From JBDNJM01 sp041687755 (GTDB lineage: Bacteria > Planctomycetota > UBA1135 > GCA-002686595), in assembly GCA_041687755.1 (NCBI GenBank), contig JBDNJM010000138.1:1-54763 (forward strand): 54,763 nucleotides of DNA, in the 5' to 3' direction. Every line of letters starts with the position of its first letter. Position 1 is the stretch's first letter. The notes below the pieces were generated by a model. The model saw only the letters and a program-made list of their open reading frames with translations, did not search any database and had not been told where the DNA came from. Below are positions 41,225 to 49,116 of the stretch, in pieces. The position numbers were made by a program, and so were the translations under genes.

Positions 41225-42390
41225 GCCTCCATCGCCTCTACGTACTTCTGCACCGCCCCGGTGTTGAACACGACGACGTCGGCGTCGCGGGCCAGCTCGT
41301 CGCGCTGCACTAGGGCGTGGATTGTGCTCAGGCAGGCCGCGGACTCGGGGCACAGGGCGATGCCCTCCAGCGCGCAGGCCTTGCGCATCCAGGGGATCAG
41401 CTCCCCTTCGGGCGCCGCCAGGGCTTGGCCGCCCGACGCACGGACGGCGCGCAGGATCAGGAAGTCGCCCACGGCCTGGGGCACGCGCAGGCCGCTCGCG
41501 AGAGTCGCTGCGTTCTCGAAGCGCGGCGCGTGCTCGAGGCCCTTGGCGAAGGCGTCGGCGATCGGGGCGCAGCCATCGGACTGACACGAGAACATCTGCG
41601 GGCGGGAGGTATCTTCGAGCCAGCCCAGCTCCTCGAGCTCGTCGAAGGCCTTCCACATGCCGATCAGGCCGGTGCCGCCGCCGGTGGGGTAAAAAATCGC
41701 GTCGGGCAGGCGCCAGCCGCGCTGCTCGGCCAGCTCGAGGCCCATCGTCTTCTTGCCCTCGATGCGGTAGGGCTCTTTCAGCGTCGAGCAGTCGAACCAG
41801 CCGTGTTCGGCCGCGCCCTCGCGCACGAGCTTGCCGCAGTCGTCGATCAAGCCGTCGAGCAGCGTGACGTGCGCGCCGTGCAGGCGCGCCTCGAGCTGGT
41901 TCACGATCGGCGTGTCGCGCGGCATCACGACGTGGCACTCGATGCCCGCGCGCGCCGCGTAGGCTGCCAGAGCGCCGCCTGCGTTGCCGGCGGTGGGTAC
42001 GGCGAGCGCGGTCGCGCCCAACTCCTTCGCGCGGCTGACGGCCAGCGCCATCCCCCGGCTCTTAAAAGATCCGCCCGGCAGCTGGCTCTCGTCCTTAATG
42101 GTCAAGCGCTCGAGCCCCAGCTCCGCCGCCAGCCGCGGGCAGTCCAGTAGCGGCGTCATGCCCTCGCCTAATGAAACGACGTTGGAGTCGTCCACGACCG
42201 GCAGCAGCTCGCGGTAGCGCCACAGGGTCGGCTCGCGCCGCACCAGGTCCTCGCGCGTCACCGATCGCGCCACGGCCGCGAGGTCGTAGCGCACCAGCAA
42301 CGGCCGGCCCTCGTGCAGGGTCTGCAGTTGATCAATCGGCAGGCGCGCTCCGTCGATGGAGCCTTCGAGATGGGTGGCGAAACTGGTCAC
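41221..42390 (-). CDS. thrC: Threonine synthase (PLP), zinc-ribbon cysteines lost
   Basis: A 389-residue fold-type II PLP enzyme that converts O-phosphohomoserine to threonine. The PLP lysine is Lys110 in QLPGGSFKSRGMAL, the phosphate loop is PTAGNAGGALAAYA, and YPTGGGTGLIGMWKAF is the second phosphate-binding region. I use the GTG start giving VTSFATHLEGSIDGARLP, which aligns with the family N-terminus. Relatives read THLECSRCG and later C-x-CGRPLLVRYDL there, a zinc ribbon. Here the cysteines are replaced (THLEGSIDG, TLHEGRPLLVRYDL), so no metal can bind. The core residues are intact and activity is expected. The GTGA overlap couples it to the exported protein downstream. Confidence 0.88.
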   Translation of the reverse strand: MTSFATHLEGSIDGARLPIDQLQTLHEGRPLLVRYDLAAVARSVTREDLVRREPTLWRYRELLPVVDDSNVVSLGEGMTPLLDCPRLAAELGLERLTIKDESQLPGGSFKSRGMALAVSRAKELGATALAVPTAGNAGGALAAYAARAGIECHVVMPRDTPIVNQLEARLHGAHVTLLDGLIDDCGKLVREGAAEHGWFDCSTLKEPYRIEGKKTMGLELAEQRGWRLPDAIFYPTGGGTGLIGMWKAFDELEELGWLEDTSRPQMFSCQSDGCAPIADAFAKGLEHAPRFENAATLASGLRVPQAVGDFLILRAVRASGGQALAAPEGELIPWMRKACALEGIALCPESAACLSTIHALVQRDELARDADVVVFNTGAVQKYVEAMEA

Positions 42391-42602
42391 GGGCAGTGCA
42401 GGGGGAGAGTCGGCCGGGCGTCGGGAGAGGCCTATCAGAGTGCCCGCACCGACGCCTCGAGTGGTGCACGTTCTGCCCAGAACGCCTGCAGGGCCGCGCC
42501 GGCGCGGGGAACGCCGTCGCACCGTTTGCTGCGGAGGCTAAATTTAGGCGTATCGCCTAGGCTTTGGGCTCCCCCATCGCCTTGCTCCCCCCGCCCTACT
42601 CG

Positions 42603-42884
42603 ATGTCCCAATCCGATTCCCCCAGGGGAACCTGTGCCGGCTGCGACAAGTCCTACCGAGTTCCCGACGCGAACCGTACCCACCGTTGCAAGGGTTGCGG
42701 CGGCGTCGTGAGCTGCGCCGCGAAACCCGCGCCGAAGTCCGAACCGACCCCCACGCGCCACACTGAGCGCTCGCGCGGCACCCGCACCGACGCCGCGCCT
42801 TCGCCGCGCCTTCGACGCGCCGCCGCGACACCGCCGAGCTGCTCGAAGCCCGCGCCGCCGCCGACTCCGTCCGCAACCTGCTGA
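42603..42884 (+). CDS. Zinc-ribbon N-terminal piece of a probably frameshifted gene
   Basis: A 93-residue frame whose first 35 residues form a zinc ribbon with two C-x-x-C pairs (RGTCAGCDKSYRVPDANRTH, RCKGCGGVVSC). This is the MJ0042-type module often found at the N-terminus of planctomycete and myxobacterial membrane proteins. After residue 45 the sequence becomes low-complexity Pro/Arg/Thr. In the adjacent frame, RRRDTAELLEARAAADSVRN then LLTSFSI reads straight into the membrane protein starting at 42899. That frame has a TGA and no start codon upstream. The most likely picture is one gene of about 375 codons with a single lost base near 42800-42840. Confidence 0.55.
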   Translation: MSQSDSPRGTCAGCDKSYRVPDANRTHRCKGCGGVVSCAAKPAPKSEPTPTRHTERSRGTRTDAAPSPRLRRAAATPPSCSKPAPPPTPSATC

Positions 42885-42898
42885 CCTCGTTCTCGATC

Positions 42899-43735
42899 AT
42901 GTTCGGCCTGGCGTCGATCCTCATCGGGATCCTGCTGTGGAAGCCAATCGGAGCCGGGTACACCATCCCGCTCCTTGTGTGGTTCGTGCTCTGGATCGAC
43001 GTGTCGATCTACATCCTGATCAGCGGCCTGCTGCTGTTCGCCGCGTTCGGGGCTCGCCGTCGGTTGACGCTCGGCGTCGTTCCCGCCTTCCTCGTCCAGG
43101 CCGCCATGCTCGGCTGGGATCGGTACTCCGGCTGGCGCCCCGAGTACCCGGTGGACCGGATTCTTCGGGGTATGACGGCGCTGACGCTGCTACTCGTGCC
43201 GCTCGCGCGCCGCGTCGATCGACTGCGCAAGCGCTACCCCGACCTGCGCTCGAGCGGCAGCGGCCAACACGCGCGCTCCAGCGACGGCCGCAACGCCCAG
43301 AAGGCCCTCGTCGCCTTCGGGGTGGGTGTGGCCCTGGTCGGCGTGTGCTTCTACCGCGCGTTCCCCAAGGGCAACCTGGACGAGTCTGAACTCGCCGTGG
43401 GCATGCGTCAGGTTTCGGCCGGAGCCAACGAGTACAAGCACCTCCTGAGCGTCGACGGGTTCGAGCGCACCTTCCTCACGCTGTGGAACGATTCGAGCCT
43501 CGACACGCTGTACGCCTTCGCGGCGCGCTGGGCGCTCGGCGAGGTGCAGCTCGACGGCTTCATGGAGCAGGAGGACTTCCAGGTCTTGCCGCGCGCGTCG
43601 TCCTGCCGCTACATCCCTTATGGATCCGAGGGGCCGCTGCAGTTGCTGCTGGAAGCTAAGAGAGGCGACATGGAGGTCGACATGGAGGTCGAGAACGGGC
43701 TCGTCGCCTGGACCGGGATCCAGCGGCGGAACTGA
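42899..43735 (+). CDS. Multi-pass membrane protein, probably C-terminal part of a split gene
   Basis: A 278-residue frame without a family assignment. Three membrane segments lie in the first 110 residues (FGLASILIGILLW, IPLLVWFVLWIDVSIYILIS then GLLLFAAF, VVPAFLVQAAMLGW). A fourth lies near residue 145 (VAFGVGVALVGVCFY). A soluble C-terminal domain (about 155-278) follows. The helix upstream of the ATG in the same frame (TAELLEARAAADSVRNLLTS) looks coding and joins the zinc-ribbon frame 42603-42884 by a one-base shift. If the sequence is right, translation may begin at the ATG and give a protein without its zinc ribbon. The frame reads on after its TGA for another 48 codons to 43882. Confidence 0.6.
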   Translation: MFGLASILIGILLWKPIGAGYTIPLLVWFVLWIDVSIYILISGLLLFAAFGARRRLTLGVVPAFLVQAAMLGWDRYSGWRPEYPVDRILRGMTALTLLLVPLARRVDRLRKRYPDLRSSGSGQHARSSDGRNAQKALVAFGVGVALVGVCFYRAFPKGNLDESELAVGMRQVSAGANEYKHLLSVDGFERTFLTLWNDSSLDTLYAFAARWALGEVQLDGFMEQEDFQVLPRASSCRYIPYGSEGPLQLLLEAKRGDMEVDMEVENGLVAWTGIQRRN

Positions 43736-44031
43736 TCGCGCTGCAGCGGGCGGGCTCGCTTCCTGCTGCCTGGACACTCTGTGACCGGGCGCAGCTCCGA
43801 TGGCTCGCTGGTGATCCGCGAGGACCCGTTCGACCTCGAAGTGATCACCCTGGGCCGGGTGCGGCCGATCTGGCGCCTGTAAACGCGCCGCGGACCCATC
43901 GAGCTGCTTATTGCCGCGGGGCCCGATGAGCTCGCCTGGCGCTGAAGGCTGCGGCCACACCTGAGCGAGGTTGGCGCAAGGTGTTCCCTCCCGACATCCC
44001 GTTCTTGCCCCCGAATTAGAAGCTCCCCGGC
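43736..44031. other. Gap with possible gene remnant
   Basis: In frame with the preceding gene, past its TGA, 43736-43882 reads ARFLLPGHSVTGRS and then EDPFDLEVITLGRVRPIWRL before a TAA. This looks protein-like but has no start. It may be a remnant or a chance frame. Nothing else is recognised up to the lipoprotein start. Confidence 0.35.
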
Positions 44032-44618
44032 ATGCTGTCCCTTCGCAACACATTGCCCCCGATGCTCGCTATGAATTCCTCGACCATCGCCACCGTCACC
44101 CTCCTAGGGCTCGCGCTCCTCTCCGCCTGCAGCTCTCCGGGGTCCTGGGTGCCGAAGCTCAACGGTCCGCCTTCCTCGATCGGCACATGCTCGGCGAGTT
44201 CGCCGCCCTCGACGCAACCTGGGAGCGCGAGGGATCTGAGAAGGTCTCCCTGTTCACGCCCTCCGGTGGCCAAAGCGTCCTAACCGAAGTCGCGTTCTCC
44301 GGTACCGAGGACGAGTGCGTGAACTCGTACCACATGGGGGGCAATCGGCTCGCGCTGACCCACCACTCGACCCAAGGGAAACAGTCGCACCTCTCCGCCA
44401 GCTACCCGCCGCGGGGCATCGAAGGGAGCGCGGCCTACAACTTCAAGCTGGTGCGGGTCACGAACCTCGGCGAGGACCAGGACGGGTTCCTCGGAGCGCT
44501 GACCGTCGTGCTCCTGGATCAAGGAGACCTGCGCGAAGAGTGGACACATATCGACCGAAGCGGGGCTGCCGTCGAGACGACCACGATCGACATGCAGCCC
44601 AGCTCGAAGTCGCTCTGA
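44032..44618 (+). pseudogene. Lipoprotein gene split by one frameshift
   Basis: The N-terminal frame from 44032 (or the ATG at 44071) gives a lipoprotein signal, MNSSTIATVTLLGLALLSAC, with the lipobox L-S-A-C. The mature domain is in another frame: RSAFLDRHMLGEFAALDATW, FSGTEDECVNSYHMGGNRLA, LTHHSTQGK, to the stop at 44618. The GTE..VN.YH..G..L.LTH pattern is shared by a family of small bacterial proteins of unknown function. The switch falls near 44155-44165 and has the sign of one lost base. A corrected product would be a lipoprotein of about 180 residues. It is convergent with mnmH. Confidence 0.7.
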
Positions 44619-44642
44619 CCTCCGCGTCCGGCGCGCCCGCGA

Positions 44643-45857
44643 TCAGCCCGCCTCGATCCAGTCCACGATCCGGCCCGCGCACGCTTCCGGGTCTTCCGCG
44701 TCCACCTCGAGGGCGGTCGGGATCTCGCCCTCGCTGTGGGTGTAGAGCGGGTCGTAGTAGCGCTCCAGCAGCAGCGCGACGAGCTCGTCGATGCGTTGCT
44801 CGGCCAACAGCCCCGTCAGCACGCCCTTGAACTTGACCTCGCCGAGGCGGCGCTCGATGAACGGCAGCTGGTCTCGGAGTTGGGCGACGCTCTCGGGGGT
44901 CGCGAGGTAGTCATCGGCCAGGACCTGGGTGCGGCGTGCGACGCTCGCGGTGAGGCGCACGGCCGCGCCCCCGCGGACCGTCTTCCAGAGCGGCTCGGGC
45001 TGGATCACATCCCCGATCTTGCGGCTCTCGCCCTCAAACACGGCGACGCCCGCGGGGAAGCCGGCCGCGAGCCGCGCAAACAGGCGGCTCTCGAAGGTCT
45101 TCTGATTGACCGGTTCGCGGCCGACCATGCCGAGGATCGAGGAGCGATGGCCAGCGAGATCCTCGAGGTCCACGGTCCAGTTCGGGCGCAGGCGCTCGAT
45201 CGCGTTGAGCACGAGCGTCTTCCCGACGCCCGTGTGACCGCGCAGGGTCACCGCTCCCGCGGGCGGCGTCCAATCGGCCAGCGCGGCGAACACGTGCTGG
45301 CGGTAGGCGCGGTACCCGCCGTCGAGCAGCACGGCCGGGTAGCCGAGGCGCCGCAGGAGCGCGCACACGCTCTGGCTGCGCAGTCCGCCGCGCCAGCAGC
45401 CGACGACGAAGGCGTCTGGTTCCAGGGACTCAACCACCTCGGGCACCATGCGCCCCTCAAGCGCGGCCTTGCCGCCGGCGGCGAGCTCTTCCATCGCGGA
45501 CAGCACGTCCGCCTCCGGTGCACTGCGGCCGACGCGCGCGAGGATCGCACTCACCAGCTGCGCAATCTTGGCCTCAATCAGCGCGACGCCCTCCGAGTAC
45601 GCGTCCTCCGGCGAGGCCTGCTTGTACAGCGTCCCGACGAGCTGCCGCTCCGCGTCGTTGAACAGCGGCTCCGAGACCGCGCCCGGGACGCGATCGACCT
45701 CGAACTCGACCGGCGCACGCAGGTCGATCAGCCGCGGCGCACCTGGAACGAGGGGCTGCGCAAGCAGCTGCTCGACGGAGCAGGCCGGCACGCCCACCAG
45801 GACGGGTGTGGGGCGCTCGGGGGGTGCGGGGCTCTTGGAGGGATCGGCGCGCGACAT
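44643..45857 (-). CDS. mnmH: tRNA 2-selenouridine synthase (MnmH/SelU)
   Basis: A 404-residue enzyme that replaces sulfur by selenium in 2-thiouridine at the wobble base of Lys, Glu and Gln tRNAs, through a geranylated intermediate. The rhodanese-like N-terminal domain (about 25-205) has its active Cys154 in VVGCWRGGLRSQSV. The C-terminal domain has a P-loop in LRGHTGVGKTLVLNAI. FEGESRKIGDVIQP is another family signature. I start at MSRADPSKS; the open frame upstream is low-complexity. Activity needs selenophosphate, and neither selD nor other selenium genes are in the window. A hairpin at 45916-45945 separates it from norR upstream. Confidence 0.93.
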   Translation of the reverse strand: MSRADPSKSPAPPERPTPVLVGVPACSVEQLLAQPLVPGAPRLIDLRAPVEFEVDRVPGAVSEPLFNDAERQLVGTLYKQASPEDAYSEGVALIEAKIAQLVSAILARVGRSAPEADVLSAMEELAAGGKAALEGRMVPEVVESLEPDAFVVGCWRGGLRSQSVCALLRRLGYPAVLLDGGYRAYRQHVFAALADWTPPAGAVTLRGHTGVGKTLVLNAIERLRPNWTVDLEDLAGHRSSILGMVGREPVNQKTFESRLFARLAAGFPAGVAVFEGESRKIGDVIQPEPLWKTVRGGAAVRLTASVARRTQVLADDYLATPESVAQLRDQLPFIERRLGEVKFKGVLTGLLAEQRIDELVALLLERYYDPLYTHSEGEIPTALEVDAEDPEACAGRIVDWIEAG

Positions 45858-45915
45858 GCGGGGGCCGAGTCTAGTGCGCGACCGACGAGGCCGCGTCGGA
45901 CCCTCCATAAAGAGA

Positions 45916-45945
45916 GCGGCGGCGACCCCCCCGGATCGCCGCCGC
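45916..45945 (-). terminator. Hairpin between norR and mnmH
   Basis: Arms GCGGCGGCGA (45916-45925) and TCGCCGCCGC (45936-45945) enclose a C-rich 10-base loop, about 230 bases past the norR stop. It probably ends norR transcripts. No U-tract is visible in the norR direction. Confidence 0.45.
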
Positions 45946-46178
45946 CTCGTACCACCAGGAGTGATGATTCGTCTGGTGAAGGTCGTCAGCGGTGAGCGCG
46001 TCCCCACGAACCCTTGTCCGCTGCTGCCTTCAAGAGACCGAGCCGGGAGCGGCGCGGCTCCGAACGGAAAAAGTTCATCGGTCTTGAGAACCTGCCCGCG
46101 AGCGGCTCAAAAGGCTCCCCGGCACCCTCCCAGGGGGGTCGACGGCATCTCGATCGTGCTCGCGGGCCGGGACCTGAC

Positions 46179-47738
46179 TCAGGCGCGCCCCGGGACGGGC
46201 AGGCCCAGCCGTTTGACCGTCGCGTGGAGGTTGCTGCGCTCCACGCCCAGCTCGCGGGCCGCCGCCGCGAGGTTGCCGGCGCTGCGCTCCAGGGCCGCGG
46301 CGATCTGGGAGCGCTTGAACTCGAGCACCCGGTCGACGAGCGGCCGCGGGTCCGAGGCCGCGGAGGGGTCGACGGGCGCCGCCGAGTGGGGGGCGCCTTG
46401 TGCGGCGCCATCGAGCTCCGCGGTGATCGCCGCGCCCTCGAGCAGCACGCGCTCCGAACGCGGTCCCGAACTCTTGAGCACGGCCCGCGCGATCACGTTC
46501 TGGAGTTCGCGCACGTTGCCCGGCCAGGTGTACCGAGCGAGCTCCGCGTGGGCGGACGGCGTCAGCCGCACGGGACCCGTGCCGAGCTGGCGCATCGCGC
46601 GCTCGGCGAACAGCGCCGCGAGCACCGGCACGTCCTCCGGCCGCTCGCGCAGGGGCGGCACGTGGATCGGGAACTGGCACAGGCGGTGGTACAGGTCGCT
46701 GCGGAAGCGACGCGCGTCGATCTCGCGCACGAGGTCGCGGTTCGTCGCGGCCACAATGCGCACGTTCACGCGCGTCGGCCGGTCGCTGCCGATGGCCTGG
46801 ACCTCGCCCTCCTGCAGGGCGCGCAGCAGCTTGGGCTGCAGCTCGAGCGGCAGCTCGCCGATCTCGTCCAGGAAAAGCGTGCCGCCGTCAGCCTCGAGGA
46901 AGCGGCCCCGGCGGGCCTTGTCGGCGCCGGTGAAGGCCCCGCGCTCGTGCCCGAACAGCTCACTCTCCGCCAGCGACGCCGGCAACGCCGCGCAGTTGAC
47001 GTGAACGAGCGGCGCCTCGCGACGGGCGGAAGTGCGGTGCACCGAGGCGGCCACGTGCTCCTTGCCGACGCCCGTCGCACCGCTGATCAGCACGGAAAGT
47101 TCAGTGCCCGCGACCAGCTCGACCTCCGACCGGATCCGGTCGAGCGCCGCGCTCGAGCCCAACATCTCCGGCAGCGCCCCGCGATCCTTGTTCAGCAGCC
47201 GCACGGCAAGCGAACCGCGGTCGTTCGCGTCCGACTCCGCGACCTCCAGCAGCAGGCTCGTGCGCAGCACGGCCGCCGCGAGGGTCCCCAGGCACCGCAA
47301 GTAGTCCGTGTCGATGTGCGCGAAGGCCTCAGGGGCCAGCGCGTCCGCCGTCAGCACGCCGACCAATTCGTTGTCCACCCGCAGCGGCACACCAAGGCAC
47401 GAGTGCACCTGGGCCAGATGCGGGGCCTCGCCCGCGACGAGCCCGTCGAAGGGGTCGGGCAGCTCTGAGTCGCCGGGGAACAGGTGGGGCCCGGAGGCCG
47501 CGCAGATCGCCGCGAGGCGCGGGTGCGCGTCCAGCTCGAAGCGCCGCCCCAACACCTCCGGCACCAGCCCGTGCACCGCCAGGGGCCGCAGCTGGTCCCC
47601 TTCGAGCCTCAGGATCGCAGCCGCATCGCAGGGTAGGGCGCGAGTCAGGACCTCAGCCAGCCGGGCGTAGCGGTCCCGGGCGACCATCGAGCGGGTCAGG
47701 TCGGCGGCGACCTCGTTGAGCTGCGGGAGTCCGTACAT
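46179..47738 (-). CDS. norR: NorR-like sigma-54-dependent NO-responsive activator
   Basis: A 519-residue enhancer-binding protein. An N-terminal GAF domain (about 20-180) senses the signal; in E. coli NorR it carries a non-heme iron that binds nitric oxide. The AAA+ domain (about 185-430) shows Walker A in SGATGVGKEHVAAS, the sigma-54 contact loop GAFTGA in HERGAFTGADKARRG, Walker B in GGTLFLDEIGEL and a WPGNVRELQN finger. The C-terminal Fis-type helix-turn-helix (RSAGNLAAAARELGVERSNL) binds enhancers. It is divergent from hmp, and a near-consensus sigma-54 promoter in the shared region points at hmp. I use the ATG at 47738; a TTG precedes it by one codon. Confidence 0.93.
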   Translation of the reverse strand: MYGLPQLNEVAADLTRSMVARDRYARLAEVLTRALPCDAAAILRLEGDQLRPLAVHGLVPEVLGRRFELDAHPRLAAICAASGPHLFPGDSELPDPFDGLVAGEAPHLAQVHSCLGVPLRVDNELVGVLTADALAPEAFAHIDTDYLRCLGTLAAAVLRTSLLLEVAESDANDRGSLAVRLLNKDRGALPEMLGSSAALDRIRSEVELVAGTELSVLISGATGVGKEHVAASVHRTSARREAPLVHVNCAALPASLAESELFGHERGAFTGADKARRGRFLEADGGTLFLDEIGELPLELQPKLLRALQEGEVQAIGSDRPTRVNVRIVAATNRDLVREIDARRFRSDLYHRLCQFPIHVPPLRERPEDVPVLAALFAERAMRQLGTGPVRLTPSAHAELARYTWPGNVRELQNVIARAVLKSSGPRSERVLLEGAAITAELDGAAQGAPHSAAPVDPSAASDPRPLVDRVLEFKRSQIAAALERSAGNLAAAARELGVERSNLHATVKRLGLPVPGRA

Positions 47739-47830
47739 CAAGTTTTAAGCATACGCACAGAGTGCTCCCCATACGGTTTCTCACAACAACACAGGGCCCG
47801 CAATCGCCTCCTGGAGCCCCTGGAGCACCC

Positions 47831-47844
47831 GGCACGGCACTTGC
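47831..47844 (+). promoter_or_regulatory. Sigma-54 (-24/-12) promoter for hmp
   Basis: GGCACGGCACTTGC has GG and GC separated by exactly ten bases, and it matches the consensus GGCAC-N5-TTGC. It lies 57 bases before the hmp ATG. The divergent gene encodes a sigma-54 activator of the NorR type. Two CATACG repeats at 47750 and 47770, 20 bases apart, lie upstream at enhancer distance, but they do not match the E. coli NorR site closely. Confidence 0.8.
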
Positions 47845-47901
47845 CATTGCCCGCCTTGTCGCCCCGACGCCCGGAGCGCCTCCAACGCAATCGCCCCCCC
47901 C

Positions 47902-49116
47902 ATGCTCCAGCCCGAACACCTCGACATCGTCGAGTCGACCGCCCCCGTCCTCGCCCAGCGCGGCGAGGACATCACCCGCCACTTCTACCGCGAACTCCTC
48001 GAGCAGAACCCCGCGGTCGCGCCAATGTTCAGCCCGGCGCACCAGCGCGGCGGCACCCAGCAGCGCGCGCTCGCCGACGCGATCGTCGCCTTCGCCTCCA
48101 ACGTGCGCCAGCTCGAGGCGCTCGCGCCCGCCGTCGAGCGCATCGGCCACAAGCACGCCGCCCTCGGCGTGCAGCCCGAGCACTACCCGATCGTCGGCAA
48201 GCACCTGCTCGAGGCTATCCGCGCCGTGCTCGGCGAGGCAGCCACCGATGCGGTGCTCGACGCCTGGGCCGCGGCCTACGGCGTGCTCGCCGACGTCCTG
48301 ACCGGGCGCGAGACCCAGCTCTACGCCGACCAACAGCAGATCTACGGCTGGAACGGCTTCCGCGAGCTCGTCGTCGTCGAGAAGACCCCCGAGAGCGACT
48401 GCATCACCTCATTCCACCTGGCCGCCACGGATGGCCAGCCGCTGCCCGCCGGCCGCCCCGGCCAGTACCTGACCCTGCGCCTGCCGACGCCTGAGGGCAG
48501 CACGACCCTGCGCAACTACAGCCTCTCCGCCTGGGACGACTCCGGCCTGTTCCGGATCAGCGTCAAGAGCGAACTCGCGCCGAGCGCGGACCTACCCACC
48601 GGCTTTGGCTCGAACTACCTGCACGACCACGTGCAGCCGGGCGCACGCCTCGAGGTTGCGCCACCCTCGGGTGACTTCGTCCTGCCGCCCGCGGGCGCCG
48701 ACGCGCCCCCGCTGGTCCTGATCGCTGGCGGCGTCGGCGTCACGCCGCTGCTGGCGATGCTGCAGTTCGCGGCCGCCGAGCAGACCCACCGGGAGATCCT
48801 CTTCGTGCACGGCGCACGCACCCGATCTGCCCAGGCCTTCGAGGCTGAGCTGCGCGGCCTGGCCCAGCTGCACGGCAAGGCCCGCGTCCACGTCAGGCTC
48901 AGCGACGACCCCGACGCCCCGTGTGACAGCAACGGGTTCGTCGACGCGAACCTGCTGCGCGAGCTGCTGGCCGGACCCGACTGCGACGTCTACCTGTGCG
49001 GCCCGCAGCCGTTCATGACCGCGGTCCACGCCGCGCTCGTGGAGCTTGGAGTCGCGGCCGAGCGCATCCACTCCGAGTCCTTCGGGCCGGCCGAGCCGTT
49101 CCACGCGGCCGGTTGA
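47902..49116 (+). CDS. hmp: Flavohemoglobin, nitric oxide dioxygenase (Hmp)
   Basis: A 404-residue cytoplasmic enzyme that oxidises NO with O2 to nitrate using NAD(P)H. The globin domain (about 1-140) opens MLQPEHLDIVESTAPVLAQR and has the proximal heme His in GHKHAALGVQPEHYPIVGKH. The FAD domain (about 150-260) shows RPGQYLTLRLP and LRNYSLSAWD. The NAD domain (260-404) shows GGVGVTPLLAML, LCGPQPFM and the C-terminal ESFGPAEPF. All catalytic elements are complete and the length is normal. Control by the divergent NorR through the sigma-54 promoter at 47831-47844 is strongly suggested. An HPP-family membrane gene overlaps its 3' end. Confidence 0.97.
   Translation: MLQPEHLDIVESTAPVLAQRGEDITRHFYRELLEQNPAVAPMFSPAHQRGGTQQRALADAIVAFASNVRQLEALAPAVERIGHKHAALGVQPEHYPIVGKHLLEAIRAVLGEAATDAVLDAWAAAYGVLADVLTGRETQLYADQQQIYGWNGFRELVVVEKTPESDCITSFHLAATDGQPLPAGRPGQYLTLRLPTPEGSTTLRNYSLSAWDDSGLFRISVKSELAPSADLPTGFGSNYLHDHVQPGARLEVAPPSGDFVLPPAGADAPPLVLIAGGVGVTPLLAMLQFAAAEQTHREILFVHGARTRSAQAFEAELRGLAQLHGKARVHVRLSDDPDAPCDSNGFVDANLLRELLAGPDCDVYLCGPQPFMTAVHAALVELGVAAERIHSESFGPAEPFHAAG

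Noticed and set aside
47750..47776. Two CATACG repeats as NorR enhancers
   Set aside because: The 20-base spacing is suggestive, but they do not match the known GTCA-N3-TGAC-like NorR site, so they are only mentioned within the promoter entry.
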